Below, piece by piece: positions 22,801-35,160 of a stretch of 64,000 nucleotides of DNA. The position numbers and the translations under genes are program-made. The stretch covers positions 7,262,511-7,326,510 of the forward strand of contig NC_134659.1 of the NCBI RefSeq assembly GCF_030463565.1, read 5' to 3'. The notes under the pieces are model-generated. The model did no database searches and was not told the origin of the DNA. It saw only the letters and a program-made list of their open reading frames with translations. This stretch comes from Pelecanus crispus. Taxonomy: Eukaryota > Chordata > Aves > Pelecaniformes > Pelecanidae. The first letter of the stretch is position 1. Every line of letters starts with the position of its first letter.

Positions 22801-25240
22801 ACCTGCAAATCTGTTTAACTAAAAGCCCTTAAATCCGGAGGCAGCCGGCCCGACCAAAAGCCCAGGGTGAAAAGTTTGAAGGCTCCTTACAGCTCCTCAT
22901 CCGCCAGCACTGCTGGATGCTTCTGCCATGCTGAAAAGAAAACAAAACCAAAACAGAACAAACATTATTTTGGCAAACCGCAAGCAAGCTAAGGAGAGAA
23001 GAGTACATGTTATTTCCATAAGCAGCACAAATCAGTAACTCAGACTGCAAAAGAAAGAAAACAAACCATGTAATCCAAGATTACAAAACGGATTTCAGCA
23101 GCCAGCACACAAACACCAGCCCCAGCAAACTTGGGTGGTGAAAGGGGAGAGGATGGAGTCATTCGAAAGCTGTGCTGGCACGCACATTTACAAGCTCTCA
23201 TCTGAATTTTACCTGCACTTCACGCTAGGTATCACTACTTAGGACATCAGGAATAAATACAATTTCTGATTACAGATCGGCAGCGCAATTTAAACAGCCT
23301 GACCGCAGCCCGCAGCGCGAGTATGTGTGTGGATGTTTCGTTTGGACCATTTAGGTGCCAGGGATTTACTGGCATTGCTTACGAAACTGCTGTTTTGCTG
23401 AAGTTTGCACACCATGAGCTTCTAATTCAGCTTTCTGAATCAGCAGGAATGAATTTTTTTTTTTTTTTTGGATGGGGAGTCGGGGCACAGGCACCATAGG
23501 TGCTTTAAAAGGCTGCGGTGTCACGCGGTGGAAGGTGATCGCTGTGCTGCTGGCGAGGAGGCAATGCTGGTCTTTCAGCGCCAAGCAGCGCTTACAGAAA
23601 AACAAAAAAAAATTTAAAATATCCTGAAGGATATTAAAAAAAAAAATTAAATAAATCAGAGCTCCACAACGGGGCTACTCTATGCTGTCCATCTTACAAA
23701 CGACTATGTTAGATCCCTTCTCCTGTCCAAATCCCACAGACTTTCAGACAGCAAAACCAGATCCCACCTTCGAGAATAAACCACTCTGCAAAAACATCAG
23801 GGTCATGGGAGAGCCACCCACGCCACCGAGTCCAGGGCCACGGGATCCTCCTTTCCGACAGCACGCTCCATCTTCGCCTGCTCACACGATATCCCTGAGA
23901 AAAGAAACAGAGCTGAAACTCCCCCGAGAAAGGCATGAGCCAACAGAAACTGAAACCGGGGTAGAGCAAAGCAGTCCGCAGCTTTTTTCCTCTTTTTTTA
24001 TAAAAACCTTCCTGCAGCCGTGTAAATCTACAGCAAGGCAAAATCTTAGCACCTCTGGTTTGCCACAGATCCCCAAATTTTACCGGCACCGTTTCCTTCC
24101 CTACTCAGAGCCGTGGCACCCGCAGTACCAGCAGCAGCAGCAACGCTCCTGCGCGGCCGAGATCGGGATCTCCGGGGACTGTATTATTTCCCTTCCTAAC
24201 CAGAGCTGGTTTTAAGAATCCCAAATTTGGGCCAGATCTGCCATTTGTGTAAATCGCGCAAGTCCACGGAGGAATGGCATTTTACGCCAGCTCAGCTCCT
24301 AACCCACCTTGGACATCCACCCATCCCGTGCCAGATTTAGGAGTGTATTAAGGTTTTTATTACACGCAGCAGCAACTCCCATCGCTTTGCGTATTTTAGA
24401 TTCAACTGGAGGAATTACCACCTTTAAAATGATTGTCTAGACACGAGACGATATGCCGTCAACTAAACAAAACGCTCTGAGGTCATTTTAAAAGCGACTT
24501 GCCCCCCTCGCAGATTCCTGAGTCTTTATGGAATTTAGGTTTTCCTTTTAAGTGCTCACAAAGCTACTTTTAAGCAAGTTCACTTAAAGTTCCTGGCCTG
24601 GGATCTCTCATATTAGACAGGTTGCATTAAATTTTGGGTCTGCTCACAAGAAGGCAAGGCTGGAGAATCTGGAGTTTGCAGCCCAGATGTTGCAAACACC
24701 AACACATGCAAGTCATCTCATTAGTCCTATGGGATCTTCCATCTGCTGCAGCAGCTACTTTGGGCCCATTTATTTAAAAAGGAAAAAAAAAAAGTCAGGG
24801 ATTAAATCCAATCAAATTAAAATCCACGTCCGCTACAAGGATCAGGAGAAGGTAGCTCTGGGAAGAACAACCTGCAAGTTTGCCTGTTATACCAATGCAA
24901 GAGCCCTAACTGTCCGTGTAAATGCTGCACAGCAGCAGGCACACAAAGAGTTAGGATAACTTAAAGAAAATATCTGAGGAATTCTTAAATGAGAACACAC
25001 ATCCTTTGCTTGCCGCCCACCTCCCAAAATGATTTTTTCAGTGAGAAAAATCCAACAGCTCTAATAACAATCTCTTCTCCTGCAGGGTGGCTGTATGACT
25101 ACACCCAGACATACGTCTGCTCCTTCCTCTTCGCTGGAGCCTGTGCTCTCATCTCACCTATTTCTTTCCTCTTTGAGCCTTCGGCCCAGAAATGGAAGCT
25201 AAAAAAAGCCAACCCGAACAACGGCCCCAGGCTTGGCTGA
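14404..25240 (+). CDS. SLC16A4: SLC16A4 (MCT5), orphan monocarboxylate-transporter family protein; start exon not found
   Basis: Twelve-helix major-facilitator transporter of the SLC16 family in the plasma membrane; its substrate is unknown (family knowledge). Exons are 14404-14510, 15672-15804, 16381-16524, 17289-17450, 17985-18533, 19871-20082, 20834-20927 and 25086-25240. All have GT/AG borders and matching phases and give 517 residues to the stop, against 487 in human MCT5. Recognisable parts are the signature DGGWAWG before helix 1, [28 protein letters not shown], a 120-residue Ser/Pro/Glu-rich loop between helices 6 and 7, [16 protein letters not shown] in helix 8 and [10 protein letters not shown] near the end. 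The first listed exon starts with a split codon (N+GG), and an in-frame stop lies upstream of its acceptor, so the ATG is in an unseen upstream exon. Helix 8 has E and Q where MCT1 has Asp302 and Arg306. Confidence 0.94.
14892..14939. repeat. 18-bp tandem repeat, about 2.7 copies
   Basis: The unit ggatcggagcccagatcc is repeated nearly exactly in the first recognised SLC16A4 intron. Each unit contains gatc twice and is partly palindromic. It is a small minisatellite. Confidence 0.85.
16744..17033 (-). mobile_element. CR1 LINE 3' fragment, about 290 bp
   Basis: Reads aatcatggaatcacaggatg, then ggctggaagggacc, ccagggatggggcc, ctgggcaaccccttccagca and ccctcactgtaaaacatttc. This is the reverse complement of an avian CR1 3' region. 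It lies in the SLC16A4 intron between exons 16381-16524 and 17289-17450, antisense to the gene. It is 5'-truncated and non-coding. Confidence 0.9.
18534..19870. other. SLC16A4 intron, no other feature except homopolymers
   Basis: Intronic and AT-rich. It contains a run of 13 G at 18960-18972 and short A runs at about 19385 and 19639. There is no recognisable transposon or gene. The last 85 bp contain the long poly(A) described separately. Confidence 0.6.
19787..19831 (+). repeat. Poly(A) tract of 45 A
   Basis: An uninterrupted run of A ends 39 bp before the first base of the SLC16A4 exon 19871-20082, just upstream of its pyrimidine tract. There is no target-site duplication or body of a retroposon next to it that I can recognise. 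Confidence 0.95.
20102..20124 (+). repeat. Poly(A) tract of about 22 A
   Basis: Starts 20 bp after the donor site of the SLC16A4 exon ending at 20082. The exon is therefore bracketed by A tracts on both sides. Confidence 0.95.
20928..25085. other. Last SLC16A4 intron (4.2 kb)
   Basis: Nothing coding is recognised on either strand. There are short A/T runs (around 21049, 23456, 23637 and 24782) and no clear CR1 or LTR sequence. The intron ends with a good acceptor (ctcctgcag) before the final coding exon. Confidence 0.6.
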
Positions 25241-25418
25241 AGCGATTCTGCGGGGACAATTCTAAAGGATGGTCTTTGATCGCATCCACGATCGGAAAGC
25301 GACTGTCGGCACAGACCTCCTGTACCGGGAAACAGAAACAGCAGCAAAAATGAAAATAGGAATTTTGTAGATGACAGATTCACAGTTTGTATATCTAGAG
25401 ATTTCTCCTGCACGTGTG

Positions 25419-25424
25419 ATTAAA
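25419..25424 (+). terminator. Likely polyadenylation signal of SLC16A4
   Basis: ATTAAA lies 179 bp after the SLC16A4 stop codon and is followed by a G/T-containing stretch (gtagtgtaaagcgttattt). It is a common variant signal. Assignment is by position only. Confidence 0.5.
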
Positions 25425-28400
25425 GCCAGCTAAGAAATATGTAGTGTAAAGCGTTATTTGATGGGGGGAAAAAAAAAAAAAAATGAGGCCCATGGCCCAG
25501 CCGGACACTGGCTCCACCCTGACTTTGCTCCTGAGCCGTGCCTGTCGTAGCCCCGATTGCCCCCGCGCTCGGTCCGCCAGCTCGGCACCAGAGGCAGGGC
25601 CCCTCCAGCCCCCCACCGCCGCGAGCGCGCCAGGCCGACCCACCTCGGCGACGAAGCCCCACAGCACAGCAGACTGCAGCTTACTCTGTTTAGATACAAA
25701 TAATTAGCCCCGGGGAGGGCTGCAGGGACAAAGGCGGTGCAGAGAGATAAGGATTCAACTTCCGTGAGGATACGGAGAACGGCCATTCCACAAAAACCTC
25801 TTTTTCATCGAGGAGGATGCTGCGCCGCGGCCGCTCGATCTCCCAGGCGCGGTGTTATCTGCCACAGCACCCAGGACCTGGAAGCAAACCCAATTCTAAT
25901 TAAAGCCAGAACCACAATATAGCCCCCTTGAAGAGGATACCCATCCCTCGGACTCCTCTCCCCTTCTCCCCACCCTCCCAACCATTCAGCGGCTCTCAGC
26001 GATTCCATGGACACACAAAAGCAGCTTCCAGAGCCAGGCAGCGATGCCGAGCCTATATTCAACCAGCATCAACCCGAAAATCATTAAATATAGATTTAAT
26101 TCCGATGGGCGAGATGTAACAGCTGCTTTGACTTACTTGCTAGTAGAGAGGCTGCAATTTTTTGCATTATCACCAGACATTTGGAATTATTACATGGATC
26201 TGGGATATCGCAAGGGGTTTACACGCAACCATCCCAGACACTGGCATGATCCTTCCCCCCACCCCCTTTTTTTTTTTTTTTTAATATTAAACCAACAAGA
26301 GACTTGTTTCCCCTATAGAAACACTCCTTTAAACTGTCCAATGGGTTCTTTCAAGCACAAAATTAAGCGGTCTCTATTTAATAAAAAGCTACAGAACACT
26401 ACAGGGGTGTTAAGGAGCTAAAACTTTGCCACAGACAAGCAATTCCCTCGCAGATAAAGGGCCAAATTCAGCAGTTACACAACTACACAACGCTAAAGAA
26501 ACTAGGCGTGCTTAAACGAGGGAAAAATTTAGCCTCGAATTTGCAGTAGAGGGAGATCAGTGCTACAAAGCAGTTCATTTTTCATATGCTGATTCACAGC
26601 TTCTCCTAACTTCTGCAGGAATCCGCAGGCAGCAACCGCTTCAGAAATTGTCCTTTTACACCTTAACCACGGCGTCAAACACAGGACGTGACTCAGTCGT
26701 ACCAGCTAATATCCGTATCCATGGCAGGACCTCCAGCGGGTCGTTTTCCGAGCAGCCAGGGTTTAAGGATAAGACGACTATTTAGGAAGCGTTGAAGGCA
26801 CTGGGAGTTTAAGAGGGGCAAGCGGGTACCGGGTAATTTGGCTCAAGCCAGTCCTGCACTAAGCCTTCAGATGAGACCTTCTGTAGCAGGGATGAAGCTT
26901 TCATTTGCAAATTTGAGTTTTCACCTCTTGAAACATTACAGTTTATCACTCTCCTACTGAACAACTTAAAGACCACCAGCAGCACTGGTTTGCTGCTGTA
27001 ACAGAAACCAGTAGGAACACTTGGCTTCAGGTTTTCCAATCCAAAACCTTCAAAAAACCCTCTTATTCTACATCTCCCTAACACTTATCTGAGCTCAGCA
27101 GTGCTTTTCGCTAGCGTGAGACCCAGCGACCAAAGCAACGTGGGGACGAAGAAGAGCCAACACACCACATCCTCACCTCACTGCTCCTGCTCTACACGAT
27201 TCACAGCACCTATCCCCATGCTCTAATCTCTTCCTCTCCCCGTAATTAAAGCCACTCTGCTCAACACCGTCCTCCTTTCAACACAAGCCCTGCTACGTTT
27301 TCACCTCTTTTGCCACCAAGAAACGACGTGCAGTGGGATGCGGTGTCCACACCTCCCATCCCATCTGCTCCAACAAATGGGCTCCCTTTAAAAGCTCCAG
27401 CTTTTTAAGGAGGAGAGTCCTCCCCTGTCCTCTCCAGAGTAACATATGCCACCAATTCCTTACCATTCTTTCGAAAAACAGGTCTCCCAAGTGCTTGTAG
27501 CCTCTCTGTTCCCTTCTGCAAAGGAGCAAACAGCTCAGGAGCTCCCATTTGCCCCAGCATCTTACCCCACAGATGGGCACCACCAGCCTTTATGTGCCCC
27601 CAAAATAATTGTGCCCAGGCAAAGCACCTTTCTCTAGCCCCAGTCACCCCTTATCTATCAAAAGAGGTTGAGAAAACCAGTCCCCATAGTAAGAAACAAC
27701 TCCCAGCTGCCCTGCCCAGTCCTACCAGCAGGCTGGGAGGTGGGAGAAGAGTCTTCAAGCCTTCGTCTTTGCAACGGAGCGGGCTCAGGGTAACCTCCCA
27801 GGGTCAGATACGCTCCTCTCCTCTCGCACCTTTTGCTGAGAAGGCAAGCACAGAACAGATGTTTTAGTTCTCCTCGCAGCTCTGAAAACTAAAGCCATTT
27901 ATTTACTTGCAAAATACACACAACACGTGTATTAAAGAAACAAACAGCAACGACGATGGGAACATCTGCCCGGAGGAAGATTTTTCCATCCCACTGAAGT
28001 CATCTTGCAAATAACTTCATAAAGCCAGTTTTGCATAGTAAAGAGCATCACATGCTGTTTGGATAAATGCAAAAGCAGGGTTTGCTGGGCCACAAACGAG
28101 TTTAAAAGCTGTAATCTCTCAGGCTGACTAGCAAATCCCCTTTGTGCCTGCTCCCTTACCCAACCGCAAAATACAGGTTAGAGAAAATGAGCAGCAATGG
28201 CTTAAAACAATCTTCTGCGTGGAAAGCGCTTTGCTGAACTGCAGTGCCCTCCCCAGTTCTCCCTCCTGGTCCTGGGAAGCAGCAGCCCGACAGCAGAGGA
28301 CCGGATCCCCTTGTGCTTTCCAACCCGCCTGCACCTCTCGAGCATCATCTCTGCACCAGCTCTGTATTGCAAAGAAATTGCTAACAACCTCCTAGAGGTC

Positions 28401-29079
28401 TTTCCAAGAAAATAACGTAACTTGCAATAAATACAAAAATAAAAAACCCTTGTAAAACTAACGACAACCTCAGCACTCTGTCTGGAGTCGCTCGGTGTAA
28501 CATTTCCCTGCCCAAGCTCATCTTTTGCACGCACGATGCCTGGGGTAACGTGCTACGGCAGGCTGCGCTGCACTTGTATCTTGATGAGAGATCTGTTTTG
28601 GAAGCATCTTACCAAAGATTCCTCGGTTTGAAAACCTTCCTAAAATTGACGCTGGGAAGATGGCGCAGAGGAACCGAAGGCTAAAGATCTCTCCAAAAGA
28701 TACGGTGACGTGCAGGCTACCAGAGCTCACTGGCGAAGCATTTGAGTGATGAAAGACTTTTACAAGAAGCCCAAGGAACCAGCCTCCAGTTTTCACTGTA
28801 TCCCAAAATAAACCTGGTGCAACACCCCCAAACGCCTTCAAAACAAATCTCTACTTTCTTTAGATAAAGTTTTCTGAGCGCTGATGGACAGGGGACTGAG
28901 AGCCTGATTCCGGATTAATTTTAGCAGCGCAGGACTAAGAAAGGGAGAAGAAAATACGAACTTGACTTCTCCAACGAGACACCGCAGCGCACGCTGCTGC
29001 CGTTAAGGATTAGTTAACTCCTGGGTTTGTTCCATCCAAACAACTTGGCTGCAAGGCTACCATCCTTCCTGGGAGTTGC

Positions 29080-29101
29080 GGGGGGGGGGGGGGGGGGGGG
29101 G
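29080..29101 (+). repeat. Poly(G) tract of 22 G
   Basis: An uninterrupted G run. Its length is likely to be uncertain in any assembly, and it can form G-quadruplexes. Confidence 0.95.
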
Positions 29102-29809
29102 AATGCTTTTCTGTCATTCTTCAGTGATTTATTCCCAGGTATAATCCTGCAAGGCAGCTCCAGGAGCTGGAGCTCTGGCCAAAAAGGGAGCGAGCTGTAA
29201 CACAGGAGCACTGCCCAGAAGAGCCTGCTCACCCTCCGCCGCCCCACTGGGACCCGCTTCCAGCGCCCGTGCCAGGTATTTCGGCAGCACTGATTTACGG
29301 GGTGGGCACCTGCTAGATCTTAATCCCTACTTCCACTGATTTTACATAAGCCAGGATAAAAAGCTGCTAAGACTCTCAGCTCAGGTCTATCAAAGCCACG
29401 GAAGTCGGTGCAATCGGAGATCGCATCGAGAAGCGCGCTGCACGAGCCCTTAACTCACGCTGGAATTATTTTGTATTAAATCCAGTCATAGTACGCCTCT
29501 GAGGGCGCCGGCTGTCAGCTGCAGGTTCCCCTTCCTCGTTCTGCATTCGTGGAAACCTGCCCTGGGTCACTGAAAGTCAGGGCAGAGGTTTTAAAACATG
29601 GATTTAGCCATTCCTCGGTACGCAAACCAAACCTCTCTCCCTGCTTCGCGCTCTCCATGGTCAGCCTCTCTCAATAAAAAAAATAAATCTACAAATAACC
29701 AAGGCTGGGAGTTCCCCTCCGCTCCTCTCAGAGGCCGATGACTGAGAAACCCACGCACTAAACCCAGGGAAAGTCGATCCTCGTGTTTATTGCATAATAA
29801 GCTGTGATC

Positions 29810-29853
29810 TTTATCTCACAATAAAATCCCCTTTATCTCACAATAAAATCCCC
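29810..29853. repeat. 22-bp unit repeated twice exactly
   Basis: The unit begins tttatctcacaataaaat and ends cccc. Two perfect copies lie head to tail (29810-29831 and 29832-29853). It is a recent short tandem duplication with no known function. Confidence 0.9.
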
Positions 29854-30423
29854 TCCAAGGGCCGGGATCCTTTCAGCCGTTTTGCCGGGAACCACGCAGC
29901 CGCTCAGAGGCCTGAGACCAGGGTGAGGGGCACGAAGTTTTGGGTTTAACCCATCACCTGGGATGTCACTCTGACCCCTTCCTGGCACCTCGGTGGCTTT
30001 ACACACAGAACTCCTGCAAGACTCTCGCCTACGGCGGTACTGTGAGAAACGCCAGCTTTGCAGGACACTCATTAACCACGGGGCGGGGGGGGGAGGAAAA
30101 TCTACATAATTCAAATTTTAAAGGAGAACAAGAAGCTTTTTCACGGCTGTGGCAGGCACGGCTCTGTTTTTCGGGTGGCGGTACGCAACACACCCCAAAC
30201 GAGGTGCTCCACCTACCAACGCTCCTGAGGTTTCTGCTTTTACCTTAAGCCACAGGAAGAGAGCAAAAAGCAATTTAAAATAGCTGGGTAAGGATATGAC
30301 AACACGGCCTTCCAGCAACAGGAAACAAGGCTGTTCTTCCTTCGCCCGCTTGTTTGGCGGATATTGTGTGCGGTTTCGGCTGTTTACTTGCCCTTACACA
30401 CGCTGATAACAGGAACGCTCGGC

Positions 30424-30447
30424 TTTTTTTTTTTTTTTTTTTTTTTT
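30424..30447 (+). repeat. Poly(T) tract of 24 T
   Basis: An uninterrupted T run between gctgataacaggaacgctcg and cccctggtgcttg. No attached retroposon body is recognised on the minus strand. Confidence 0.9.
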
Positions 30448-33400
30448 CCCCTGGTGCTTGTTTCCCTCCCTGCCTGGAACACGTCCCATGGCCGCGTTTG
30501 CAATGCAGAGCGTTATTAGGCTGAAATTCAGCAAAGCCTGAATTAAAATGTTTCACTTCCAGCGAGATGAAAGCCTCCACAGTAGGTGAGGAGGTGTTTT
30601 TTGGGGGTTTGTTTTGTTTTAAATCTTTAAAGGTAGCATAATGATTTTCACTGAAGTCGATGGCAATTTATCAGCTACCCTAATGAAAAACAACTTCAAA
30701 CCGATGTTTGAAAAAACAAAAGTTTCAGCTAAGAGATCCTCATGGAAAAGCTTTCAAGCCTGCGGTAACCACAAAGGAGATGGGAGCTCTTGCTCACGGC
30801 CACGGACAATTTCAGAAGTAACTCACGGGTCAAAGGCTCCATTTCCAAAGCAATACAGACTTTGCCTCCTAAGTCACCACTGAGCTTTGCAAAACTCTCC
30901 CCTACAGATATTTCTCACGTGGGCAAGATAGGGCAAGGATTGCACTCTGGCTCGGGAGAGGCAAAGGGTGTCTTTACAACACTCCAGTGACTAATATAAT
31001 GCCAATAAATTAATTTCCAACCCCTCAAGCCTTTGGTCAAGGAGGGAAAGGGAGGTACGGCCAAGCCGGCTGAGATAAGGGCGGTCGCGGGGATGAGGTA
31101 TCCAGGACCAGGCGCTCAGCCTCAGCCTGCTGCTGGCACCAAGTCTGCGTGCAGTGGGGAAGAGCAAAGGCATTTGTTAAAAGATACCCGGCAGCTAGGA
31201 ACAGGTCTATGCCGATATGCCTTGCTGCAAGAGAAGAAGGCCGGGCTGGTCCACCCAAGAGGAGCAGCACGAGAAACCACGACGGCCCCTTCCTCGCCAT
31301 GCCCTCCCCGCAAGCCTCAACGGCAGCGGCTTGGGTGGTTCCAGAGTTCATCCTGCCCAGGCTGGCAATGGCGCTGGATTCGGAGCCGGAGCACCCGAGG
31401 CTGGCCTGCCGATGCCACGGGCAACAGCCAAAAGCAATCCCTTGGCCAAGCGGGCTGCGAACACCACCGTGGTCCACAGCACAACACCCCTCGAACGGCA
31501 ACACCCCTCGTGAGACCTCGCTGGCTTCCCTTAACTCCAAATCCTTCTGCACCCTACGTGTCTTCTGAGGCATACCTAAAATGCCTAATTTCACAGGCTT
31601 GAGACGCAGCACTTGCATGTGAAAGGATACACGGACTGAAGGATCTAAGCGCTCACTCATTACAAATGGCAGAAATTACAGGGAAAACTGCCAGTTCGGG
31701 GCAGGACACGGGACCGAGTTGTATGCATTGCTAAAAGTCAGCTTGACCTATCACTGGATCTGGGGACAGGAAATACTGAAGATAGCTAAAAATCTACAGA
31801 CCCATCTTCAGATCTGATTGCAGAACTAGGTATGAAGGTCAAGGCAGGGAGGTAAGTAGATGAAATATCAGTTGCCCACAATTAACCTATGGCTCATCCG
31901 CTCATCTGTGGAAGCCGACCACGTGCACGCACAACCCATCCCGATCCCGGGACGACACACACGAGCTCAAACCCAAAAGCATGGGCACAGGAGCCGGGCT
32001 GGGAGGTGGCAACTCATTAACTCCCAGCAACACCACTGTGTTTGACAGCATCCAGCCCTCAATTCTTCAACCACATTTAATTAATACACCCCTGGAGCGG
32101 GATACAAAGGATTGACAAAACAGCAGACCTTTGTGCCACCACGTACACGTTCTCTGCTGCTGCTAGAAGCACCTCAACTCCATCAGCACGTGAACAAACA
32201 GGATGAACACCAGCAGGGTCTTGCTAATCGGCCCCGAGTAACCCATCACACCGAGCGCAGCTGACCGAGTCCCTCAGCAGCTTACTCTGCCTTAAGAGTT
32301 CACTTCACCCAGTTCTCGAGCCAGCTATAATTAAACTCAGGCGCACAGCTACTAGACAATGAGCGGAGACGACACAATAGCAATCGCAAAGCCATCAGCC
32401 CAAGAGACAATTTCCACTTCTCTCCCTGGCCTTTCCGCAGACGCCTTGCCTGATTGACTCGCACCAAAAACCAGGACACGTGGTGAGAGCGTATCCTCAA
32501 AGAGCATTTGCCATTTCATAGTAAACTAGCAGCACGAGGCGAACATAAGCTTGTTATTAGCGAAGAGCAGAATCTGAGCCATCTGATGTTTAAAACTTAC
32601 TTATTAATTCAGCTGCGGCTGGTAAAAGCACAATTCTAAAAAAACGTGTGAATTCAAATAACCGGCTCCCCATCTAATCCACTTGCATCGCTTTCTACTG
32701 CGGTGCAGTTAATTAAATGGTTCTCGTTATAAATCCACTTTCCCCAGAAGCCTCATTAGCCAAATTAATATGATGCATATAGAGCACTTAACCCTTCAAA
32801 GAGACTAGTTTTAACAAAAGCCTGGCTTTAGCTGGCAGCTGAAGCATCCCTCTAACCAGTTCAGAAGGCAGAGGGGCAGACCCAGCACACGAAAAACAAC
32901 TCGCTATTACAGAGCAACCATAGGAGAAGCATCCCACACCGCATCCCACAGTACCTCCAAGTCTCCTGAACAAATACGTAACGTAAAGGAGAGAGAGAAC
33001 AATCTCCCGGTTAAATCCACAGTGAGATCCTAGCCAGAGCCAGACCTCTTAAGCCAACGGCCCCGTTTGCCTTAACACAACAAGTCAAAGCACACCCAAA
33101 AAGTATGGGAGAGTGCCCAACCCCTGAAACACGCCCGGCTACGCCAGCGGCTAGCCAGCTTGTCAAACACACCTCCTCTATTTGGGTTACACTAACAGAT
33201 CACTCATCTGCTGGCATCAACCACCCAGCCAAGTGGAAGAGGCTGAAACACGCCTCCCGTTACTACTACCAGCCCCAAACCTTTGTTACAACACTTCAAA
33301 TCATACCAGATTCAGAGGTCATAGCTCAACAGAACATGAAATACATTGCAGAAATAGGAATTTTAACTACAAACACCAACTTCTAGAAGAAAAGGCATCT

Positions 33401-34900
33401 CAAGAGTCTCCCCTCCCCGCTTCCCTCCCCTCGTTACCAGCAATATCTACAATTGCTCCCATTTCCAATAAACAGCTTAATTGAAATGCTTACACCAGCA
33501 TCCCATAAACATAGACAGCTTTGCCGAATCATTGGCTTGGCTTTCCACATCAACATATACAAATTATAAATAGTATTCCGGGTTAAAGCAGTGTTAATTC
33601 AAGCAGTTCATGAAGTCAAAATAACGGCTCTAGCTCGCCAAGCTGAAAACCTTCAGTTTTATCCACACAGCATCTTGCCCCAGGTCAGCAGAGAAACCTC
33701 GCGTTCGTTAACAGGAACCCCCAAAGCAAACACAGACGCTACATCGAAGAGTTCGTTCCTTCGCTCCCATCCCCTGAGCGGATGGAGCAGCACGTTGACC
33801 GAAGCAAACACGTTAGTCAAAGTTAGTAGGCTGGAGAATCAAGGAGAAAAAAAAAAAAAAAAAGAAAAAAAAGGCGAACAACAAAATCATCTTCTTTTAC
33901 ATTACAATTTTCAACCTCTTAAGCCCCCTTACCTGTTTCAGGGATTTACACAGCTCTCTGCCCCAGGAACAGACAGCTTGCAGAGCACAACCATGGCATC
34001 CTTTTGGTGAAAGGCACCTGCAGCCTAGCAACGATCCTGCATGGCTGCAGGACAGCACTAGGTTCGTTATCCACGGGAGGTTAAAGTATGTCAAGGCAAT
34101 GAGGGCAAGCTTGCATTTCAAGGTGTCTTCATCTGCATGTCACATTAATTCTAACAGACCGGCAAGCATAACACGAGAGGTTTCTGAAGCCAACGATGCA
34201 GCAGTGTTAGCTTCCTCTTGATGTCTGCGGTTGTCAAATGCGCCCCGAAGTCTCCTGCAGCAAACATGGAGTTGTACTCCTGCACTGGAACAGCCTTCCA
34301 CAGCTCAGGAGCCCCCAGTAACAGGAGAACGCAGCAACTACAGCACACAACATTTTCAGGCCGCCTCCATTTTTTCCTCTCACCATCTGTACTACACAGT
34401 GAGGCGACTGCAAGCAAACATGCAGTCGTACCTGGGACGCGATCAGGGTGCATGCACATCCGAGGCGTGTGGAACCGTTTGCTTCAAAACCGGTCAAAAT
34501 AAGGCACTGAGACACCAACGCAAAGGTTTTAAATTACCGACTCTAGCTCTCAGGAACTCTTCATCCATTCAGCACTAAACCCATCACTGCACAACTGCGG
34601 AAAAGCCCCTGGAGATGGAGGAGCGCCTCACGTATGTCAGGAAAGGCTTTATTAACATCATTTAAACACTTCTAAGGACTCATTTCTCTTTTTCTTTTGG
34701 CAATTTGGTGCAAAGGTTTACGTGCAAGATTCAAAGCAATTTCAAACTTTTTCTTCAAAATTAAAAAAAAAAAATCAAAACTAAAGCCAAACATGTTGGG
34801 TGAACAAAATAAATCAGAAACTTAAAATTCAGGAACTCCAGCTCTTCGAACCAGCGAAGCCCCAGACTTGTACACCGTTCAGAGATGCAGGGTGGTGCTT

Positions 34901-35160
34901 CCCTGCTTCTTGCATGCCAGCATCAGCACCGCTTCCTCGTCAAGGTGAGGAGTAAAGCAGCAAGTGACCCCCTTTTTTTCACTGCAAACAAAGGGGGTGC
35001 CACAGCAAGACAATCAACTAGATTTCTTCAGATTTGGTACAACAGGCCGGTCAACGCGAAAGTGTCGGTCTCCCTGCTTCTTGCTCAAGACCCACAACTA
35101 TCAGATCAAACATTGAGCAGCAGCAGCAAGTAACCCCTCCGCTGCAAACAAAGGGGTCAA
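34901..35160. repeat. Imperfect duplication with a hairpin in each copy
   Basis: Copy 1 (34901-35000) and copy 2 (35072-35157) share ccctgcttcttgc, then gcagcaagt and ctgcaaacaaagggg, at about 170 bp spacing. Each has an inverted repeat. Copy 1 has a 9-bp stem, 34967-34975 pairing with 34990-34998 (acccccttt with aaagggggt). Copy 2 has a 6-bp stem, 35033+100 to 35138 pairing with 35152-35157 (acccct with aggggt, at 35133-35138). It lies in the AT-rich sequence on the 3' side of RBM15. Confidence 0.65.

Noticed and set aside
31033-31660. Open frames of 139-207 residues on both strands
   Set aside because: Several frames are open at once in GC-richer DNA. Their translations are rich in Pro, Arg and Ser, have no recognisable domain, and no splice or start context supports them.
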